Made by a program: the position numbers and the translations under genes. A DNA stretch of 64,000 bases from Tubiluchus corallicola. Lineage: Eukaryota; Priapulida; Priapulimorpha; Priapulimorphida; Tubiluchidae. Numbering within the stretch: the first letter of the stretch is position 1; each line of letters opens with the position of its first letter. The stretch covers positions 53,501-117,500 of the forward strand of contig JAQGDQ010000433.1 in assembly GCA_030141605.1 (NCBI GenBank). Direction: 5' to 3'. Positions 1 to 58,029 of this stretch are shown here, piece after piece. The notes under the pieces are model-generated. The model was not told the DNA's origin and did not search any database. It saw only the letters and a program-made list of their open reading frames with translations.

Positions 1-177
1 TCCCTAATAATAAGTTGAAAGCAATGGTTTCAATAACACGTTCATTTCTTGTTATTTGCAGATCTAAAGGTTTTGCGCAAACTTTAACTTCTTCAAAAGG
101 TTTTCCAGCTAACTGGTTGCCATGCAACAGTTTTCTTTTCCATAGAAACTCTAAGAATTTTTGAAATTCTTTCTTTG

Positions 178-218
178 TGAGAGAGGGAGAGATGGAGAGA
201 GAGAGAGAGAGAGAGAAA

Positions 219-257
<39 letters not shown>

Positions 258-258
258 G

Positions 259-298
<40 letters not shown>

Positions 299-308
299 AA
301 GGGAGAGA
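178..308. repeat. (AG)n-rich purine microsatellite
   Basis: About 130 bp of GAGAGA with GAAAGAGGGAGA interruptions. The flanking 1-177 shows nothing recognisable. Confidence 0.9.
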
Positions 309-1150
309 ATTTCCTACCTTCTGTCGTCCTCGCATAGAATAAGATGAATGCAACAATGTAAACCGAGACGAACATTATTCTCACGAATGCCAATAAAATG
401 TGCAGAAGAAACATATACTTATGTCCAATAATTATGCACACTACTTTGTGACTATTACATCTTTGTGTATAGACTTACACATTTACACATGAACTGTAAC
501 CCGAGGTATACGAAAAATATTTAAAGTATCAGCGTTTAATCTTATCTCAGAAAATACGCTGAATACCGTACAGTTTACACAAACACATTTTCTTCAGACG
601 TGTACTTTACCTATGGAAGAAGAAAGTATGCGTGCGCTAAGGAGAAATTTGATGAGTCTCTCAGTAGGGATCTGCCCTGGGCTCTTTGTTTAAGATATGC
701 CCTTTCTGATGTTGATATTAATGCTATCAAATGTTGCAATCGCGATGATTAGGATTAAGTTATCATCAAAAAGACAGCAGGTGAAGGAAGACAAGGATAA
801 CAAAATCAACTACTCTGAAATGTTTCAATGTTTTCTGACTATAATCAACGGTTATTTTAAATAACTTGATAGTGGGTAGTAGGTTAGTTCTTTATTTACT
901 TGTAAAGAGCAGTTGGACATGTCAAAGCGACCACGTTAGCCTTGTAAATTCTTATGTAAGCAAGTGAACCTGGATAAACTAAGCTGGGAAAACAAAATAT
1001 ATGAACAGCTGCTCAATTTAGCCAATAATATCTGATTTTTGCACGAGCCAGTAATAACTATTGTATGCAATATAAAAGAGCTGTGAGTACCAACTTTCGT
1101 ATCTATGTCATGGCGTAAAGTTCATCATTATGAGTGCGTTTGTGCGCTAT
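309..1150. other. Unannotated stretch upstream of the receptor gene
   Basis: AT-rich, with no open frame, repeat or RNA that I recognise. A TATAAAAG at about 1072 resembles a TATA box but is 1.5 kb from the receptor start. Confidence 0.4.
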
Positions 1151-1157
1151 ATAATGT

Positions 1158-1725
<568 letters not shown>

Positions 1726-2545
1726 AGTACCCCAGATAAATGCAACGAAAAAATTATTTTGACAATAATTTTGACAATAATTTTTCTCAAAATGTTTATT
1801 TCTCAACAATGGCAGCAAATTTATTATATTGTTTCGATTTAAATACAACCTAATTACACTTACTATTGTTTACAAATAAGATTATTTTGTCTTTTTCTAC
1901 TGTAAATTTTTATAATTAAGAAAACAAAACGCTATACGAGGCTCTGCCATCAACTGATCTTCCTAAGCGAAACTGTTACTGCATCTAGTAACGCCTTCCT
2001 TAGACACCAGAAAAGAAAGATTTTTTGCTTTTGTATCACGTGACAGATGTTATAATTTAAAAAGCCGAAAAAATTTTGCTTGCATTGACGATACTGCAAT
2101 GCTTTAGTAAGGTTGGAGCTTCTAATATCGTCGTCGTCATCATCATCATAATCATCGTCATCATTATCATTATAGTCGTCGTCATCGTCATCATCATCGT
2201 CGCCGCCATCGTCATCGTCATCATTGTTATCATAATCATCGCCATCATCATAAATATATTATTGTATTTGTCATATTTGTTATTGTAGTTAACGCCACTA
2301 GTATTGATATCGTGATCTTTTCTTTGCTGAATAAGTTTAACTTTCACTTTTGAGCTACGAACTAATTTACTTTCTCAATATCAGTGCAGGTCAGTAATGC
2401 TAGAAGCAAAGTGCGCCTGCGCAAAGCTGGCTTCAGTAGAGTATGCATTCAATACTCCATGGTAATAACTACAATAAAGTTAGCATAGCAGACAACGTGT
2501 AATGAGACACAAGAAATATTGTATGTTAACGTGTGGCACTTTAAA
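1726..2545. other. Receptor 5' flank with imperfect (ATC)n
   Basis: An imperfect GTC/ATC trinucleotide run occupies about 2129-2252. The remaining sequence up to the start codon at 2546 should include the 5' UTR. No clear TATA box or initiator could be fixed. Confidence 0.5.
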
Positions 2546-40114
<37,569 letters not shown>

Positions 40115-40594
40115 AGATCAACAACTACTAATTTCTAATAATTATGCTTTTCGAGAAATTTCTTTTAAATAAAAAAAAACCTTTCAGTCTGATTGTATTA
40201 ACATCCCACATTTCAAGAGCAAAAACTAAAAAATTTCATTACTGTTGTATTACTAGGCTATTGTCAAGAATTTATCTATAGGTTTAGTAACTGATGTCTG
40301 TCTGAATCCCGAATGTCTGAATTTGATATCCTGTTTTGGAGTGATTGTAATTCTTTTATTCTACTAAATATAAAATAGAAAATTAAAATCTACTGGCATT
40401 GGCCAATTTTATTAAAAAGTTACATTTGTTTAGTTAGATTGTAGTTAATTAATCAATCAAAAATGTCAGTAAATAAATCAAAATTGAATAGAAATTTACG
40501 TTGTTGCGGCATATATCTAATGATGAATTTCGCAGCTTACACAAGAGAAAATGATCAAATACACAACAGAACAGCATAATGACTGCTCACTGAC
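40115..40594. other. Receptor 3' flank
   Basis: Contains the candidate AATAAA at 40168 and a second near 40480. No gene recognised. Confidence 0.4.
40168..40173 (+). terminator. Candidate poly(A) signal of the guanylyl cyclase gene
   Basis: AATAAA 54 nt after the proposed terminal stop at 40112-40114. It supports, but does not prove, the tiny last exon. It would also serve the read-through form with a 3' UTR of about 700 nt. Confidence 0.45.
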
Positions 40595-40870
40595 TCCGGC
40601 AGCTCCTGCAGCCAATCTGGTGCCAAACGAATCGCTCCGCTTTCCCTTGGACTACACCAGCGAGGAAGAGAGGGGGTTCCTGTTGTCTGGGCAACTCAGG
40701 ATCTCCATACATCTTGCCCAGGCGTGCGCCCTGGAGTAGTTCAAGGATTGCACTGCTCAGCCACAGTCGATGCTGCAGCTCCATCAATGACTCTCTTGGC
40801 GCACACTCCGTTGTCTTCCGAGACAGAAGGATACCAATAATAATAATAATAATAATGTTATTATTACTAT
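40595..40870 (+). mobile_element. Dispersed repeat R with (AAT)n tail
   Basis: CACTCCGTTGTCTTCCGAGA, GACTCTCTTGGCGC and GCTCAGCCACAGTCGATGCT recur inverted at 62405-62545. GC-rich against its surroundings and ending in AATAATAAT, it looks like a retrotransposon 3' end. It creates an open frame 40539-40737 that mimics a receptor exon. Confidence 0.6.
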
Positions 40871-41218
40871 TATTAATAATAATAATTCATTTCGACCGAC
40901 GGAGATGGAGTGAAAAATTCACATGCTAAAATTTCTGCATGATTTTCTCTTTATGGTTTAACAAAAATAAGACAATGGAATTAAGTTAAAACCCAGTTTA
41001 ATATAACTAAAATCTACATAAAATTCTATATACTATACTGTATTTACAATGCTACGGCTTGTTAACATTACAAGTCAGATATATAAATTAAAGGCTTTTA
41101 CATCTGATACTATTAAATACATAAATTACATACACACATATATATATGAGATGGCATATTATTTTTGAAGTAAGCTAGTTCACTTGTATTTGGTTTCTAG
41201 TTTAAAAAAATTATTACA
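40871..41218. other. Convergent intergenic gap
   Basis: AT-rich, between the receptor and VWA 3' ends. Nothing recognised. Confidence 0.4.
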
Positions 41219-41224
41219 TTTATT
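41219..41224 (-). terminator. Poly(A) signal of VWA gene
   Basis: AATAAA on the minus strand about 45 nt downstream of the VWA stop codon. Spacing is normal for a short 3' UTR. Confidence 0.6.
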
Positions 41225-41268
41225 TCAAAGGCATTTTTAATATTGTAGTTCCAAATGTTTGAATCTGT

Positions 41269-41420
41269 CTACTTGCTGAAAAAATTATTCCTCAGTATGT
41301 TCACTATCGTCTGAATGTTCGAATAGCTGTTAACTTTGAAGATGTGGCTTGGACTTGTGGCCATACAGGTTAGTTCAGCATCGTTCACATTTCCAACTCC
41401 CATGACAAAAATTTCAACAC
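41269..41420 (-). CDS. VWA protein exon 5: VWA C-terminus and stop
   Basis: GVEIFVMGVGNVNDAELTCM, then SPSHIFKVNSYSNIQTIVNI and LRNNFFSK-stop, the usual last strand and helix of a VWA fold. The protein ends with the domain. AATAAA on the minus strand lies at 41224-41219, about 45 nt after the stop. Confidence 0.9.
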
Positions 41421-44400
41421 CTGCAATACGAGATGATTAGTGTTTTAAATAAATTTCCATTCATTAAGCCTCATTTTCAATAATATGATAATTACATAGA
41501 GCATCGTGTCTTAAAAACGCTTTTTCAACATAATCAATAAGTGCCTTAATTGCTTCTAAATCATTACTTCTCATAAGGAATAAAAATATCAGCATCCATC
41601 AATATGAACATTTTATAACAAAGTGTAATACATCCTTGATTTCATTTATTAAACACTGTGATCATATAAGATTCTCAGACGGGATTTTTCCAGGTTTAAC
41701 GTACCTCTTTCAATAGACAATATAAAACACAACCTACCTTTGGATTTAATGGTCGCAGCTGTAGCACAAGGATCGCCACCTGCGTTGGATTCGCCATCGG
41801 TCATGATAAATACAGCTTTTTCTGCATTAGCTCTGCCGTGTCCGAATATGCTATTCGTTCTGTCTAATGCCGGTTTCGTTGCTGTTGCAGGGCCATCTAC
41901 ATTGAAAAAAAGAAAATTACGATTCTGCTTACAAAGCTCTACTGTGAATATATTGTTGTTTATGCAATGAGCAGTGTATTAGAAATATAACTTTTAACCT
42001 GGTGTCTATGTGGTCACTATTAATTACATGTATTCGCATAGCGGTTATATTCAAGCAGACTGCGCAACTGCTTGTTGTGTAACACCTTGCACCTGTTCGT
42101 TATGTAGCACTTATATAAAAAGCTGCCTCGGTAACTGCCTGTGGTGTGTTATAAATGGCGCCCTTTACTTGAATATGAATACAATTTTTTTCTAAAATTT
42201 GACGCCTTAGGCTATAGCCTAGTTAGCTTATTGGTTAATACGCCCCTCTCTATCCTTAATGGTCTGTTCAAACTAGCCAGTTTTCTGTCTGACAGCAAAC
42301 TAGCAAGTGTGAACTACTTGCTAGTCGTTGATTTACTGTATAATGTGAATGCTTCGGCGAGTTACTCTCCACACTTCTCGCAGTGTGAGCTCAGGCTTAC
42401 TGTTGGAGAGTAACTAGCTGCAAGTTAGTCTCACCAGTCTGAAAAGGCTTCCGAGTTACTTCGTGGCCACGTCGTAGTGTGGTCTGTTTATTGGTATTTG
42501 TTGTCATCACAATAAGCCTTTTCACAGTTTTGTTGTGCGCACGCGCATTTGCTGCAGGTCACAGGTTAAGTGTACCACAGCAACTACGTTGATTACAACC
42601 GTCACGCGGGTAAAGCAAAGCTGTCTACCGAATTAATTCTATAACTTTAGTTGTCTCTTGTGGACTTTACTTAATTATTGCATTAGTATTTGTGTAGAGT
42701 GATTTACTAGCAGGATCTTGCTTGGGAACAAGAAAAAATGAACTAGGTAAGGTTCTAGCTAGCTGTTAAAACTATTACTATTACAACAGCATGAGCTGCG
42801 AGGTGTTGTCAAGTGAAAAGTGTGTCAAGTTTAACGAATGCACGTTGAAATACGTGAAATTCTACTGAGTGTAAACTTATACTCACTGCAGTAATTAATG
42901 TTCTTTAGAGCTTGTTTAACGCCATTCAGTGTATTCTGATGACTGTTCGCTTCCAGAATGTAATCAAATTCTGTGACGATTTGGTTAGCAGCCCCGAACG
43001 AAACGACAGCAATCCGAATCCCGTTTTTGGTTATCCCGTTTTCCTGGTCCAAAAAGTCCATGATATCCTGTAAAATATTTCATATATTTTATTGGGTAAT
43101 TACAGTTACAATTCACACAATACGCACACAATCTACAAAGATATAAATACAACGATACGTATATAACGCTACAAAAACATATCAGCACTATTAATATATT
43201 ATAGTTGCTTTTTTAATTTATAACAATTACAACCTAATAACTAAATTGCGTCAATTATATGCAGTTTCAAACGTTTCAATGATAAAGAACGTAACATAAA
43301 TATAAACTAAAAATAAATTTACTTACGACTAGCGCTTGAGTGCCTATCTCAAATTTGTCCTTCTGAACGCTTCCACTACAGTCAATAGGGAACACCATGT
43401 CGACTGGGGTAGGATTTGGGACAGCGAATTGGGCAATTCCTCCCGAAGCTGACTTACTGGCTGTCCTACTGGCTGTTCTAGCCCTGGAACTAAATTTTGT
43501 AATGAAGCTTTCGTGAAGAGCTTTTGCTTGTGCGTTCAGTTGTGCGTTCTCTTGATGTTGTACGAAAAAACTCGCTGAAATAAATTTAAAAATGAGACTG
43601 TAGTGTGAGCTGAAATAAATTTAAAAATGAGACTGTAGTGTGAGTAGTAGTAGTAGTAGCAGTAGTAGTAGTAGTAGTAGCAGCAGCAGCAGCAGTAGTA
43701 GTAGCAGTAGCAGTAGCAGCAGCAATAGAGTAGCAGTAGTAGCAGCAGCAGCAGTAGCAACAGCAGTAGCAGTAGCATCATCAGTAGAGTAGCAGTAGCA
43801 GCAACAGCAGCAGCAGTAGCAGTAGTAATTGATTGTTCGTTCTAATGTTTCTTAAATTTAGTGTTCTGTTATTCATACCTGGGTTTTTAACAAGTGGGAG
43901 CTTATTGTTTTTGAAAGGAGAATTAATATTGTTGATATATTTACAAAGAAACAGGAGAGTTTGATAATCTCTGTGGGCTTCTAATATCGGGATTTTCATG
44001 GAGTTTCTTAAAGAGGTGGCGGAATATTTACTTGTATTGTGAGAAGATTTCAAAGAATGGCCATTAACTAATCGTAAATGAAGTACATTTAATTTGATGT
44101 ACGACTCTCTTTCCACTTTTTGGTACAGCATGCAGGCATACAAATAATGGGGCAAAATTAAAGTTTTGTAATTTAAGTAAATTGTTACACCATTATTATA
44201 CACTATGATTGTTGTTTATTAAATATCCTAGATAACGATAGATTAACACGAATATCGTAGAAGTGTAAATAATCTTTCTAAAAACGGTTATTCTAGCGAT
44301 TGGTTAACGTTTCGATAACGTACCCGTTTTTCACTAAGTAATTAACTAACTTTTTTACTAATTAAAGTTAAACAAAAGTATTTTAATAGATTATTATTAT

Positions 44401-44740
44401 TATTATTTATCTATTATTTAATCATCAGAAACGCATTTGCGGTATTAATCGTGTTAAAATGTAAACTTTTATCATACTTGAAAATTGGATAGTAAATGAA
44501 CAATCATAATGTCTTCCTTTTTTGAACAAATTCAAATTATAATTAAGTAAATTATTACACCATTATTATACACTAACTTTTTACTAATTAAAGTTAAACA
44601 AAAGTATTTGAATAATTATTGGACTTACGTAATTTTTTGCCCAGTAAAGTTTTCAGCTGTCCATTGGCAGGTAGGACAGCCATAAAAATAACAATCGCTA
44701 TAACGCTCCACAATCTGTTCTTCTTCACGAAATTTTCCAT
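41269..44740 (-). CDS. Secreted single-VWA-domain protein (whole gene, 5 exons)
   Basis: Coding exons from 5' to 3' on the minus strand: 44740-44629, 43574-43327, 43067-42887, 41896-41738, 41420-41269. They total 852 nt and 283 residues, with every junction in frame. Residues 1-27 look like a signal peptide (KKNRLW then VIAIVIFMAVLPANG). Residues 38-94 are a Gln/Ala-rich then Arg/Thr/Ala/Ser repeat linker. The rest is one VWA domain. The MIDAS is complete: D102-x-S104-x-S106, T185 and D214. VWA domains bind protein ligands through a metal ion. No other domain or membrane span is visible, so this is probably an extracellular adhesion, matrix or plasma-type protein. The family resembles matrilin/collagen-type VWA but I cannot name an ortholog. 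It is convergent with the guanylyl cyclase and divergent from the DHRS4 gene. Confidence 0.88.
41440..41665 (-). pseudogene. LINE C-terminal fragment in VWA intron 4
   Basis: Shares TTAAGCCTCATTTTCAATAA, TAAAAACGCTTTTTCAACAT and ATTTTATAACAAAGTGTAAT with 15.5-15.85 and 48.5-48.9 kb. Confidence 0.55.
41738..41896 (-). CDS. VWA protein exon 4: MIDAS Thr and Asp loops
   Basis: NGPATATKPALDRTNSIFG gives the MIDAS Thr and the following helix. KAVFIMTDGESNAGGDPC gives the TDGxS strand and loop. Phase 1 in and out, donor GTAGGT. Confidence 0.9.
42241..42460. mobile_element. MITE-like repeat G, copy 1
   Basis: GTTCAAACTAGCCAGTTTTC at the left, AGTCTCACCAGTCTGAA at the right. The internal TTCGGCGAGTTACTCTCCAC is shared with 61.0-61.56 kb. 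Confidence 0.6.
42511..42815 (-). mobile_element. Family A MITE, truncated copy 8
   Basis: AATAAGCCTTTTCACAGTTT start. It ends GCGAGGTGTTGTCAAGTG without the second terminus. It lies about 70 bp from VWA exon 3, downstream of its donor. Confidence 0.75.
42887..43067 (-). CDS. VWA protein exon 3: VWA middle
   Basis: DIMDFLDQENGITKNGIRIA, then VVSFGAANQIVTEFDY and TLNGVKQALKNINYC match the helix 1 to strand 3 region of VWA domains. The acceptor is TTTTACAG; the donor is TGCA|GTGAGT, phase 1. Confidence 0.9.
43327..43574 (-). CDS. VWA protein exon 2: linker and MIDAS strand
   Basis: Begins PSFFVQHQENAQLNAQAKAL, then the low-complexity SRARTASRTASKSASGG. PTPVDMVFPIDCSGSV follows, which is the first VWA strand with DxSxS. 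The acceptor is TTTCAG|CG; the donor is GTAAGT, phase 0. Confidence 0.9.
43640..43830. repeat. AGT/AGC compound microsatellite
   Basis: Lies at the 3' end of the adjoining minus-strand LINE fragment. GAAATAAATTTAAAAATGAG is duplicated in tandem just before it (43576-43640). Confidence 0.9.
43831..44130 (-). pseudogene. LINE reverse-transcriptase C-terminal fragment
   Basis: Minus frame MKIPILEAHRDYQTLLFLCK, then YINNINSPFKNNKLP and NNRTLNLRNIRTNN, homologous to the fragment at 9242-9575. VWA intron 1. Confidence 0.65.
44176..44620. repeat. Local duplicated segments and family C fragment in VWA intron 1
   Basis: TTACACCATTATTATACACT occurs at about 44185 and 44554. ACTAATTAAAGTTAAACAAA occurs at about 44357 and 44583. 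A family C piece (44412-44523) lies between the copies. Confidence 0.65.
44629..44740 (-). CDS. VWA protein exon 1: signal peptide
   Basis: The start codon is at 44740-44738. MENFVKKNRLWSVIAIVIFM begins a classical signal peptide, with likely cleavage after ANG or NGQ. The donor is TTAC|GTAAGT, phase 1. A TATAAATA lies about 100 bp upstream. Confidence 0.85.
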
Positions 44741-44837
44741 TGCGCCAAGTTTGTTACAAGTTTTCTAATTCTACGTACACAGTGTCTACAGTTGCGTTGT
44801 TCTGTTCAGCTTTATCAGGTAAACTAGAATTTCCTTC

Positions 44838-44845
44838 TATTTATA
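44838..44845 (-). promoter_or_regulatory. TATA box of VWA gene
   Basis: TATAAATA on the minus strand about 100 bp upstream of the start codon. It would place transcription start near 44810 with a 5' UTR of about 70 nt. Confidence 0.5.
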
Positions 44846-45645
44846 GGTGTGTAACTTTTGAAGCGGAAACCAGCAGCTGCTTCGTGATCAAGCTATAACA
44901 CCTGCTGCAGTACGTCCTGCTCGAAATTTCCCCAAACCGGACCGGAAATACAACATGGGGCGTCTACATACACCTTCTAAACTCTTCCAGGTGTTGACAA
45001 ACTGTTTGCAGTTTTAGGAAAGTAATCTTATTTTTTATTTTTGGCGTTCATTGTTTCGATCGCTTGGATAATTTCAAACAGGGAACTAATATTATAGTGC
45101 AAGAAGTCATCGCAATGTTTTAGGTCATGGATCCGCCCCCTGAGAGACGTCGTATAGGTTGTTGTAGTTCTAAATTGTTTATTGCTTGGTAGACCCTAAG
45201 GCTGTCAGTGAACCAGTAAATCGAGTTTGTCTCTTAGAAGACTCCTTGACGTTTTCACAGAAACGAGTATGACAAATTATAATGCACAACTTTGACAGTT
45301 TTGTGACGTTTTTCGAAAAATCACGCGTTGCATGTTGGGTGAATAAGTTAAGTGAATAAGATTTTCTAGGAAACCTTTGTACGTTTTTTGTTTTTTAAAC
45401 AATCTACTATATAATAGATTTTGTTCATTTTTATTAAAAAAAATCCAACGCTTCCACTACACGCCAGCAGTCATCGGTAAGGAAATAAATACGATCTAAA
45501 ATTCGGAAAAAACGAAAAAAATGTTAAAACTACTAGCAACGCTGGATTTTTTAATTAAATGTAATAAAATTTATTATCATAGCGGGTTATTTATGAAACG
45601 GATAGTGTTCTTGTTGCAATTAACTTAAAAACTTTACCTTTGTGC
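44846..45645. other. Intergenic, upstream of the VWA promoter
   Basis: No gene or repeat recognised. Confidence 0.35.
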
Positions 45646-46236
45646 ATTTTCTTTAACACAAAACCGGACACAATCTTAAACTGTAGGTCAAAACAATCTA
45701 CTCTTTGAAATACTGAAGGTAACATACCTTGAAAAATGACCTTTACGCGAAAGAATTATTACCAACAAACACAATTTCACGTTCGCGCCGCTAGTTCTTC
45801 ACTAGCCACTAGACCCTGCATTTCGGAAACGCATTGCACAAAAAACAGGTGCTGTACCTCTCGGTTCAGATTGTGACGAACTACACACGTTCGATAGCTC
45901 ATGCGTGAGCACAGCAGTAAATTTGAAATCTGAATATTTATCTTAAAACTTAACTAGTTTTAGTACAACACACTGAATATCTTACTGTAGCACTGTACTT
46001 CAATTTTCTCTTTCGCAAACACATGCAACACGTTCGTGGAATATTTTTGCTGTTGAAAATTGTGTTCGTTTGTTATGTCATCAATAGTTGGACTCGCCTG
46101 TCGTTAATTAAGTTTTTAATCTACTATTTAATTAATAGAAACTTTTTTGAGTTTTAATTGTATTATAATGTATACCTTTTATCGGATTCGAAAATGGGAG
46201 AGTATATGAAAAATCATCCTGTCTTCCTTTAAGACA
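45646..46236 (+). mobile_element. Family C element, near full length
   Basis: ACACAATCTTAAACTGTAGG at the left, AAAAATCATCCTGTCTTCCT at the right. Internal TTCACGTTCGCGCCGCTAGT and GTGGAATATTTTTGCTG. About 590 bp. No terminal inverted repeat or coding frame is obvious. Confidence 0.7.
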
Positions 46237-46431
46237 GGCGCTATTAACTAAGCTAACTATTAATTAAGCCAATTAATTAACTATTAACAAAACTCATTAC
46301 TCATGTCAAATTCTGTCTTTGAATGCAAAAACAAACAATATACGACTCAGAGTAGCAGAATGGTCTATTCAGCTGATAAATTCTCCATGGCTAAAGCTTT
46401 TGTGAGAAATAAAAAATAATTATTTTGAGAC

Positions 46432-46665
46432 TACAATGGCAATTATAAGGAACAATGGCAATTATAAGAAACAATGGCAATTATAAGAAACAATGGCAAT
46501 TATAAGAAACAATGGCAAATATAAGAAACAAAAAAAGTTTTTAACCACTATTTAATTATCAGAAAGACATTGGCACTATTTTATGTGTTAAAATGTATAC
46601 ATTTTAGCGTAATTCAAAAACAGACAGAGTACGAAAAATACTGTTTTCCTTTGGGTTTTTAACAC
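46432..46665. repeat. 19-bp minisatellite plus family C tail fragment
   Basis: AAACAATGGCAATTATAAG about five times (46432-46530), then TTAATTATCAGAAAGACATT to AAATACTGTTTTCCTTTG of family C. Confidence 0.75.
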
Positions 46666-48162
46666 CTTAAATTTCTCTTGGACTGTTGCATATGTAAAAC
46701 AGTCGCGATTTCAAACATTCGTCGAAGCCACATCCATAGGTAGTTTTGACCTTGTAAAGGTAACATGGCATACGAGAAAACTAGACAATTGTTTAGACTC
46801 AATCTCATTTTAATTTACTGTCCAAAACAATGTTTTTTCTTACCTATAAAAGTTAGCAATTGTTTCTTATATTTGAATAATTAGTTTAGAAAGTTAATTA
46901 ACGTTAACCAAACACAGCTATTGCTTACGTCATAAACTAACCACAGTTTGTGCAATGGCAGGCATCTTCCCTTGCGCGTCAAGCACGTTTGCGTAAGTGT
47001 TACCGCTTAAACACGTAATGTCACGAAAATGGACTCTACGTCATATAACGTCAGAAACTAACACTGCAGTTCATGGTCATTATCACGGTACCGCCTTCAA
47101 TTTGTTGGCCACGCGAACGTGACAAAAGGGCGCCGTTGCTAATCTTAGTAGATTCACTGAGCCGCGCCCAGCTTTCAAAGTTTAACGAAATTTGAGTATC
47201 CGAGGTAATCATTATTTAATCTAAGCTTTCATTTAAAAAAGCCATTGTAGTTTTCAATTATTTAGAGCATTCTTTATTCAGAACTCGTGTGTACACAATC
47301 GTTCGGTTTTCCTTTAAACTTGTGCCTTACTTATTTTGAGATATAATGAATATCAAATGTTATCAAAGCCTTCTGTCAAACTAACTCATTGGTAATGTGT
47401 AGATACTGTGTCTTAGAGAATAGAGAACATTCACATTCTACCCCCCCCCCACCGTTTAGGCGGCTTAATTATAGATTATTATCTCGATTAGTTTATATAG
47501 ATGATTGCACTGTTTAATATTGCTTGTTTATTTTCACTGTTATTTTGTGTATGTAAATATTGTAAAATTTACATGTTAGTATTACAATTAATCGTGTTTC
47601 TTTTTTGCAGTTATTAAACACAAGTAATTACAGTGGTCAACATATAAATACGTATCTCTTTTTATTCAAACTTTTTCGGGTTTGGTTACTAAAGAAAGGG
47701 TAATTTAGAAACCCCCTTTCTTTACGAAACGACTATAATTATCATTCAGCAAACTTAGAGTTTGAACCACCGAATTTCTGATTTATTTACTTAGAAAAAG
47801 AAAAATTATGCAGGACATTTTGCCCCAGATTTAAGCAGATCCAGATCCATTTTGCAGATCCAGTTGAGCTCTTCCGTTAATCAAACTTACCCCACTTTAT
47901 TATTAACCAGGAAAATCTCATTAGTTATCATAAGACTGACCTACTGTTATCATAAGACTGACCAATTTCAAAACTGTTCATTATAAGGCGGACCTATTTT
48001 TTCCTTAACATTTCTAAGGCTCGAGGAGACCTATTCGACACCCGTCAAGGATACGATCCGCCTTCTATCGCTACAGTTGCTCTTTGCCCAGTTTACATAG
48101 TCAAATAAATAGTAGAAACAACATTTTAACGTACCTTGGACGTGCTTTTGGAAGAGGACGAC
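46666..48162. other. Intergenic, DHRS4 5' flank
   Basis: Includes a run of 10 C at about 47441. CAATTATAAG-type repeats are absent here. The 5' UTR should lie near 48060-48162. No TATA box could be fixed. Confidence 0.4.
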
Positions 48163-57189
<9,027 letters not shown>

Positions 57190-57361
57190 GCCACGCAATT
57201 GTTATTATAGTGGAATAACACTTTTCAATCTCGGACTGTATGTTAGCTTTTCTACCCTAGTCTTTTCACTGTCTGGTAATTCGTACTGTAGCTGTCGTAG
57301 ATGAACATTTTAAGAAAAGAAGTTACTACGGGCGACAGATTACTGCAGTTATTGCTACACC

Positions 57362-57367
57362 ACCACC

Positions 57368-57427
<60 letters not shown>

Positions 57428-57614
57428 GTATCTCAATACTTATTTCCAACATGGTCCCGATTATTATTATCCGCATGTCACTTCGATGAACTCGCGTGTA
57501 TGGTCGAAGAACCAGCGGCACGATGTTTCAAGTCTTTGGTATGACTCGGTCGAGAGTTGAACCCGCGACCTCCCGGGTGGCAAGCGAGCACGCTACCATT
57601 GAGCTATGGCACGG
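57362..57614 (-). mobile_element. tRNA-derived SINE with (TTA)n tail
   Basis: On the minus strand, the head TAGCTCAATGGTAGCGTG (A box) and GCGGGTTCAACTC (B box) at about 57603-57545 form a degenerate tRNA-Gly(GCC)-like cloverleaf (loop TTGCCAC). An unrelated body of about 120 bp follows (CGTGCCGCTGGTTCTTCGAC), then about 20 TTA units. Stem mismatches argue against a functional tRNA gene. Confidence 0.82.
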
Positions 57615-58029
57615 ATGCTGCTGTCCAACACAATCAGGAGTACCACCAGTTTCATCCAAACCATGTTCATTTTATCATTTCAAAAGCAGTTTTGTTTTGT
57701 GTGGAATAATTCAAAGCATCTTGTAAAATGTAGGGTAGAAAACACAAGTCAGTCACAACACAGCAGACTGCAACGCATGTTCAGCAATAACAGGAATCTT
57801 TTCTGGCCCACATGGCTGTAGGCATTTTGTGACCTATATATTAACATTTTCGCCAACAGAGGCCAGCACCACAGTGAATTTTCAAGAGCTTGATTCATGG
57901 AGTGTGCTTGGCTTGCACAAAACCTTGCTACTGGCGAACGTATCTATTAATTTGCATATTTAGTGCGAATATAGGGTAGTCATAAAAGAAATCTTGAAAT
58001 GAACCAGTCAAAAACAGAAAAACATTTTA
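57615..58029. other. Intergenic, DHRS4 3' flank
   Basis: Nothing recognised. Confidence 0.35.

Noticed and set aside
40551-40739. Repeat-containing frame as the definitive last receptor exon
   Set aside because: Most of it is dispersed repeat R. A stronger acceptor, stop and AATAAA lie upstream at 40103-40173. Kept only as an alternative.
57540-57610. Functional tRNA-Gly gene
   Set aside because: Anticodon and T stems have mismatches, and a SINE body with a TTA tail follows.
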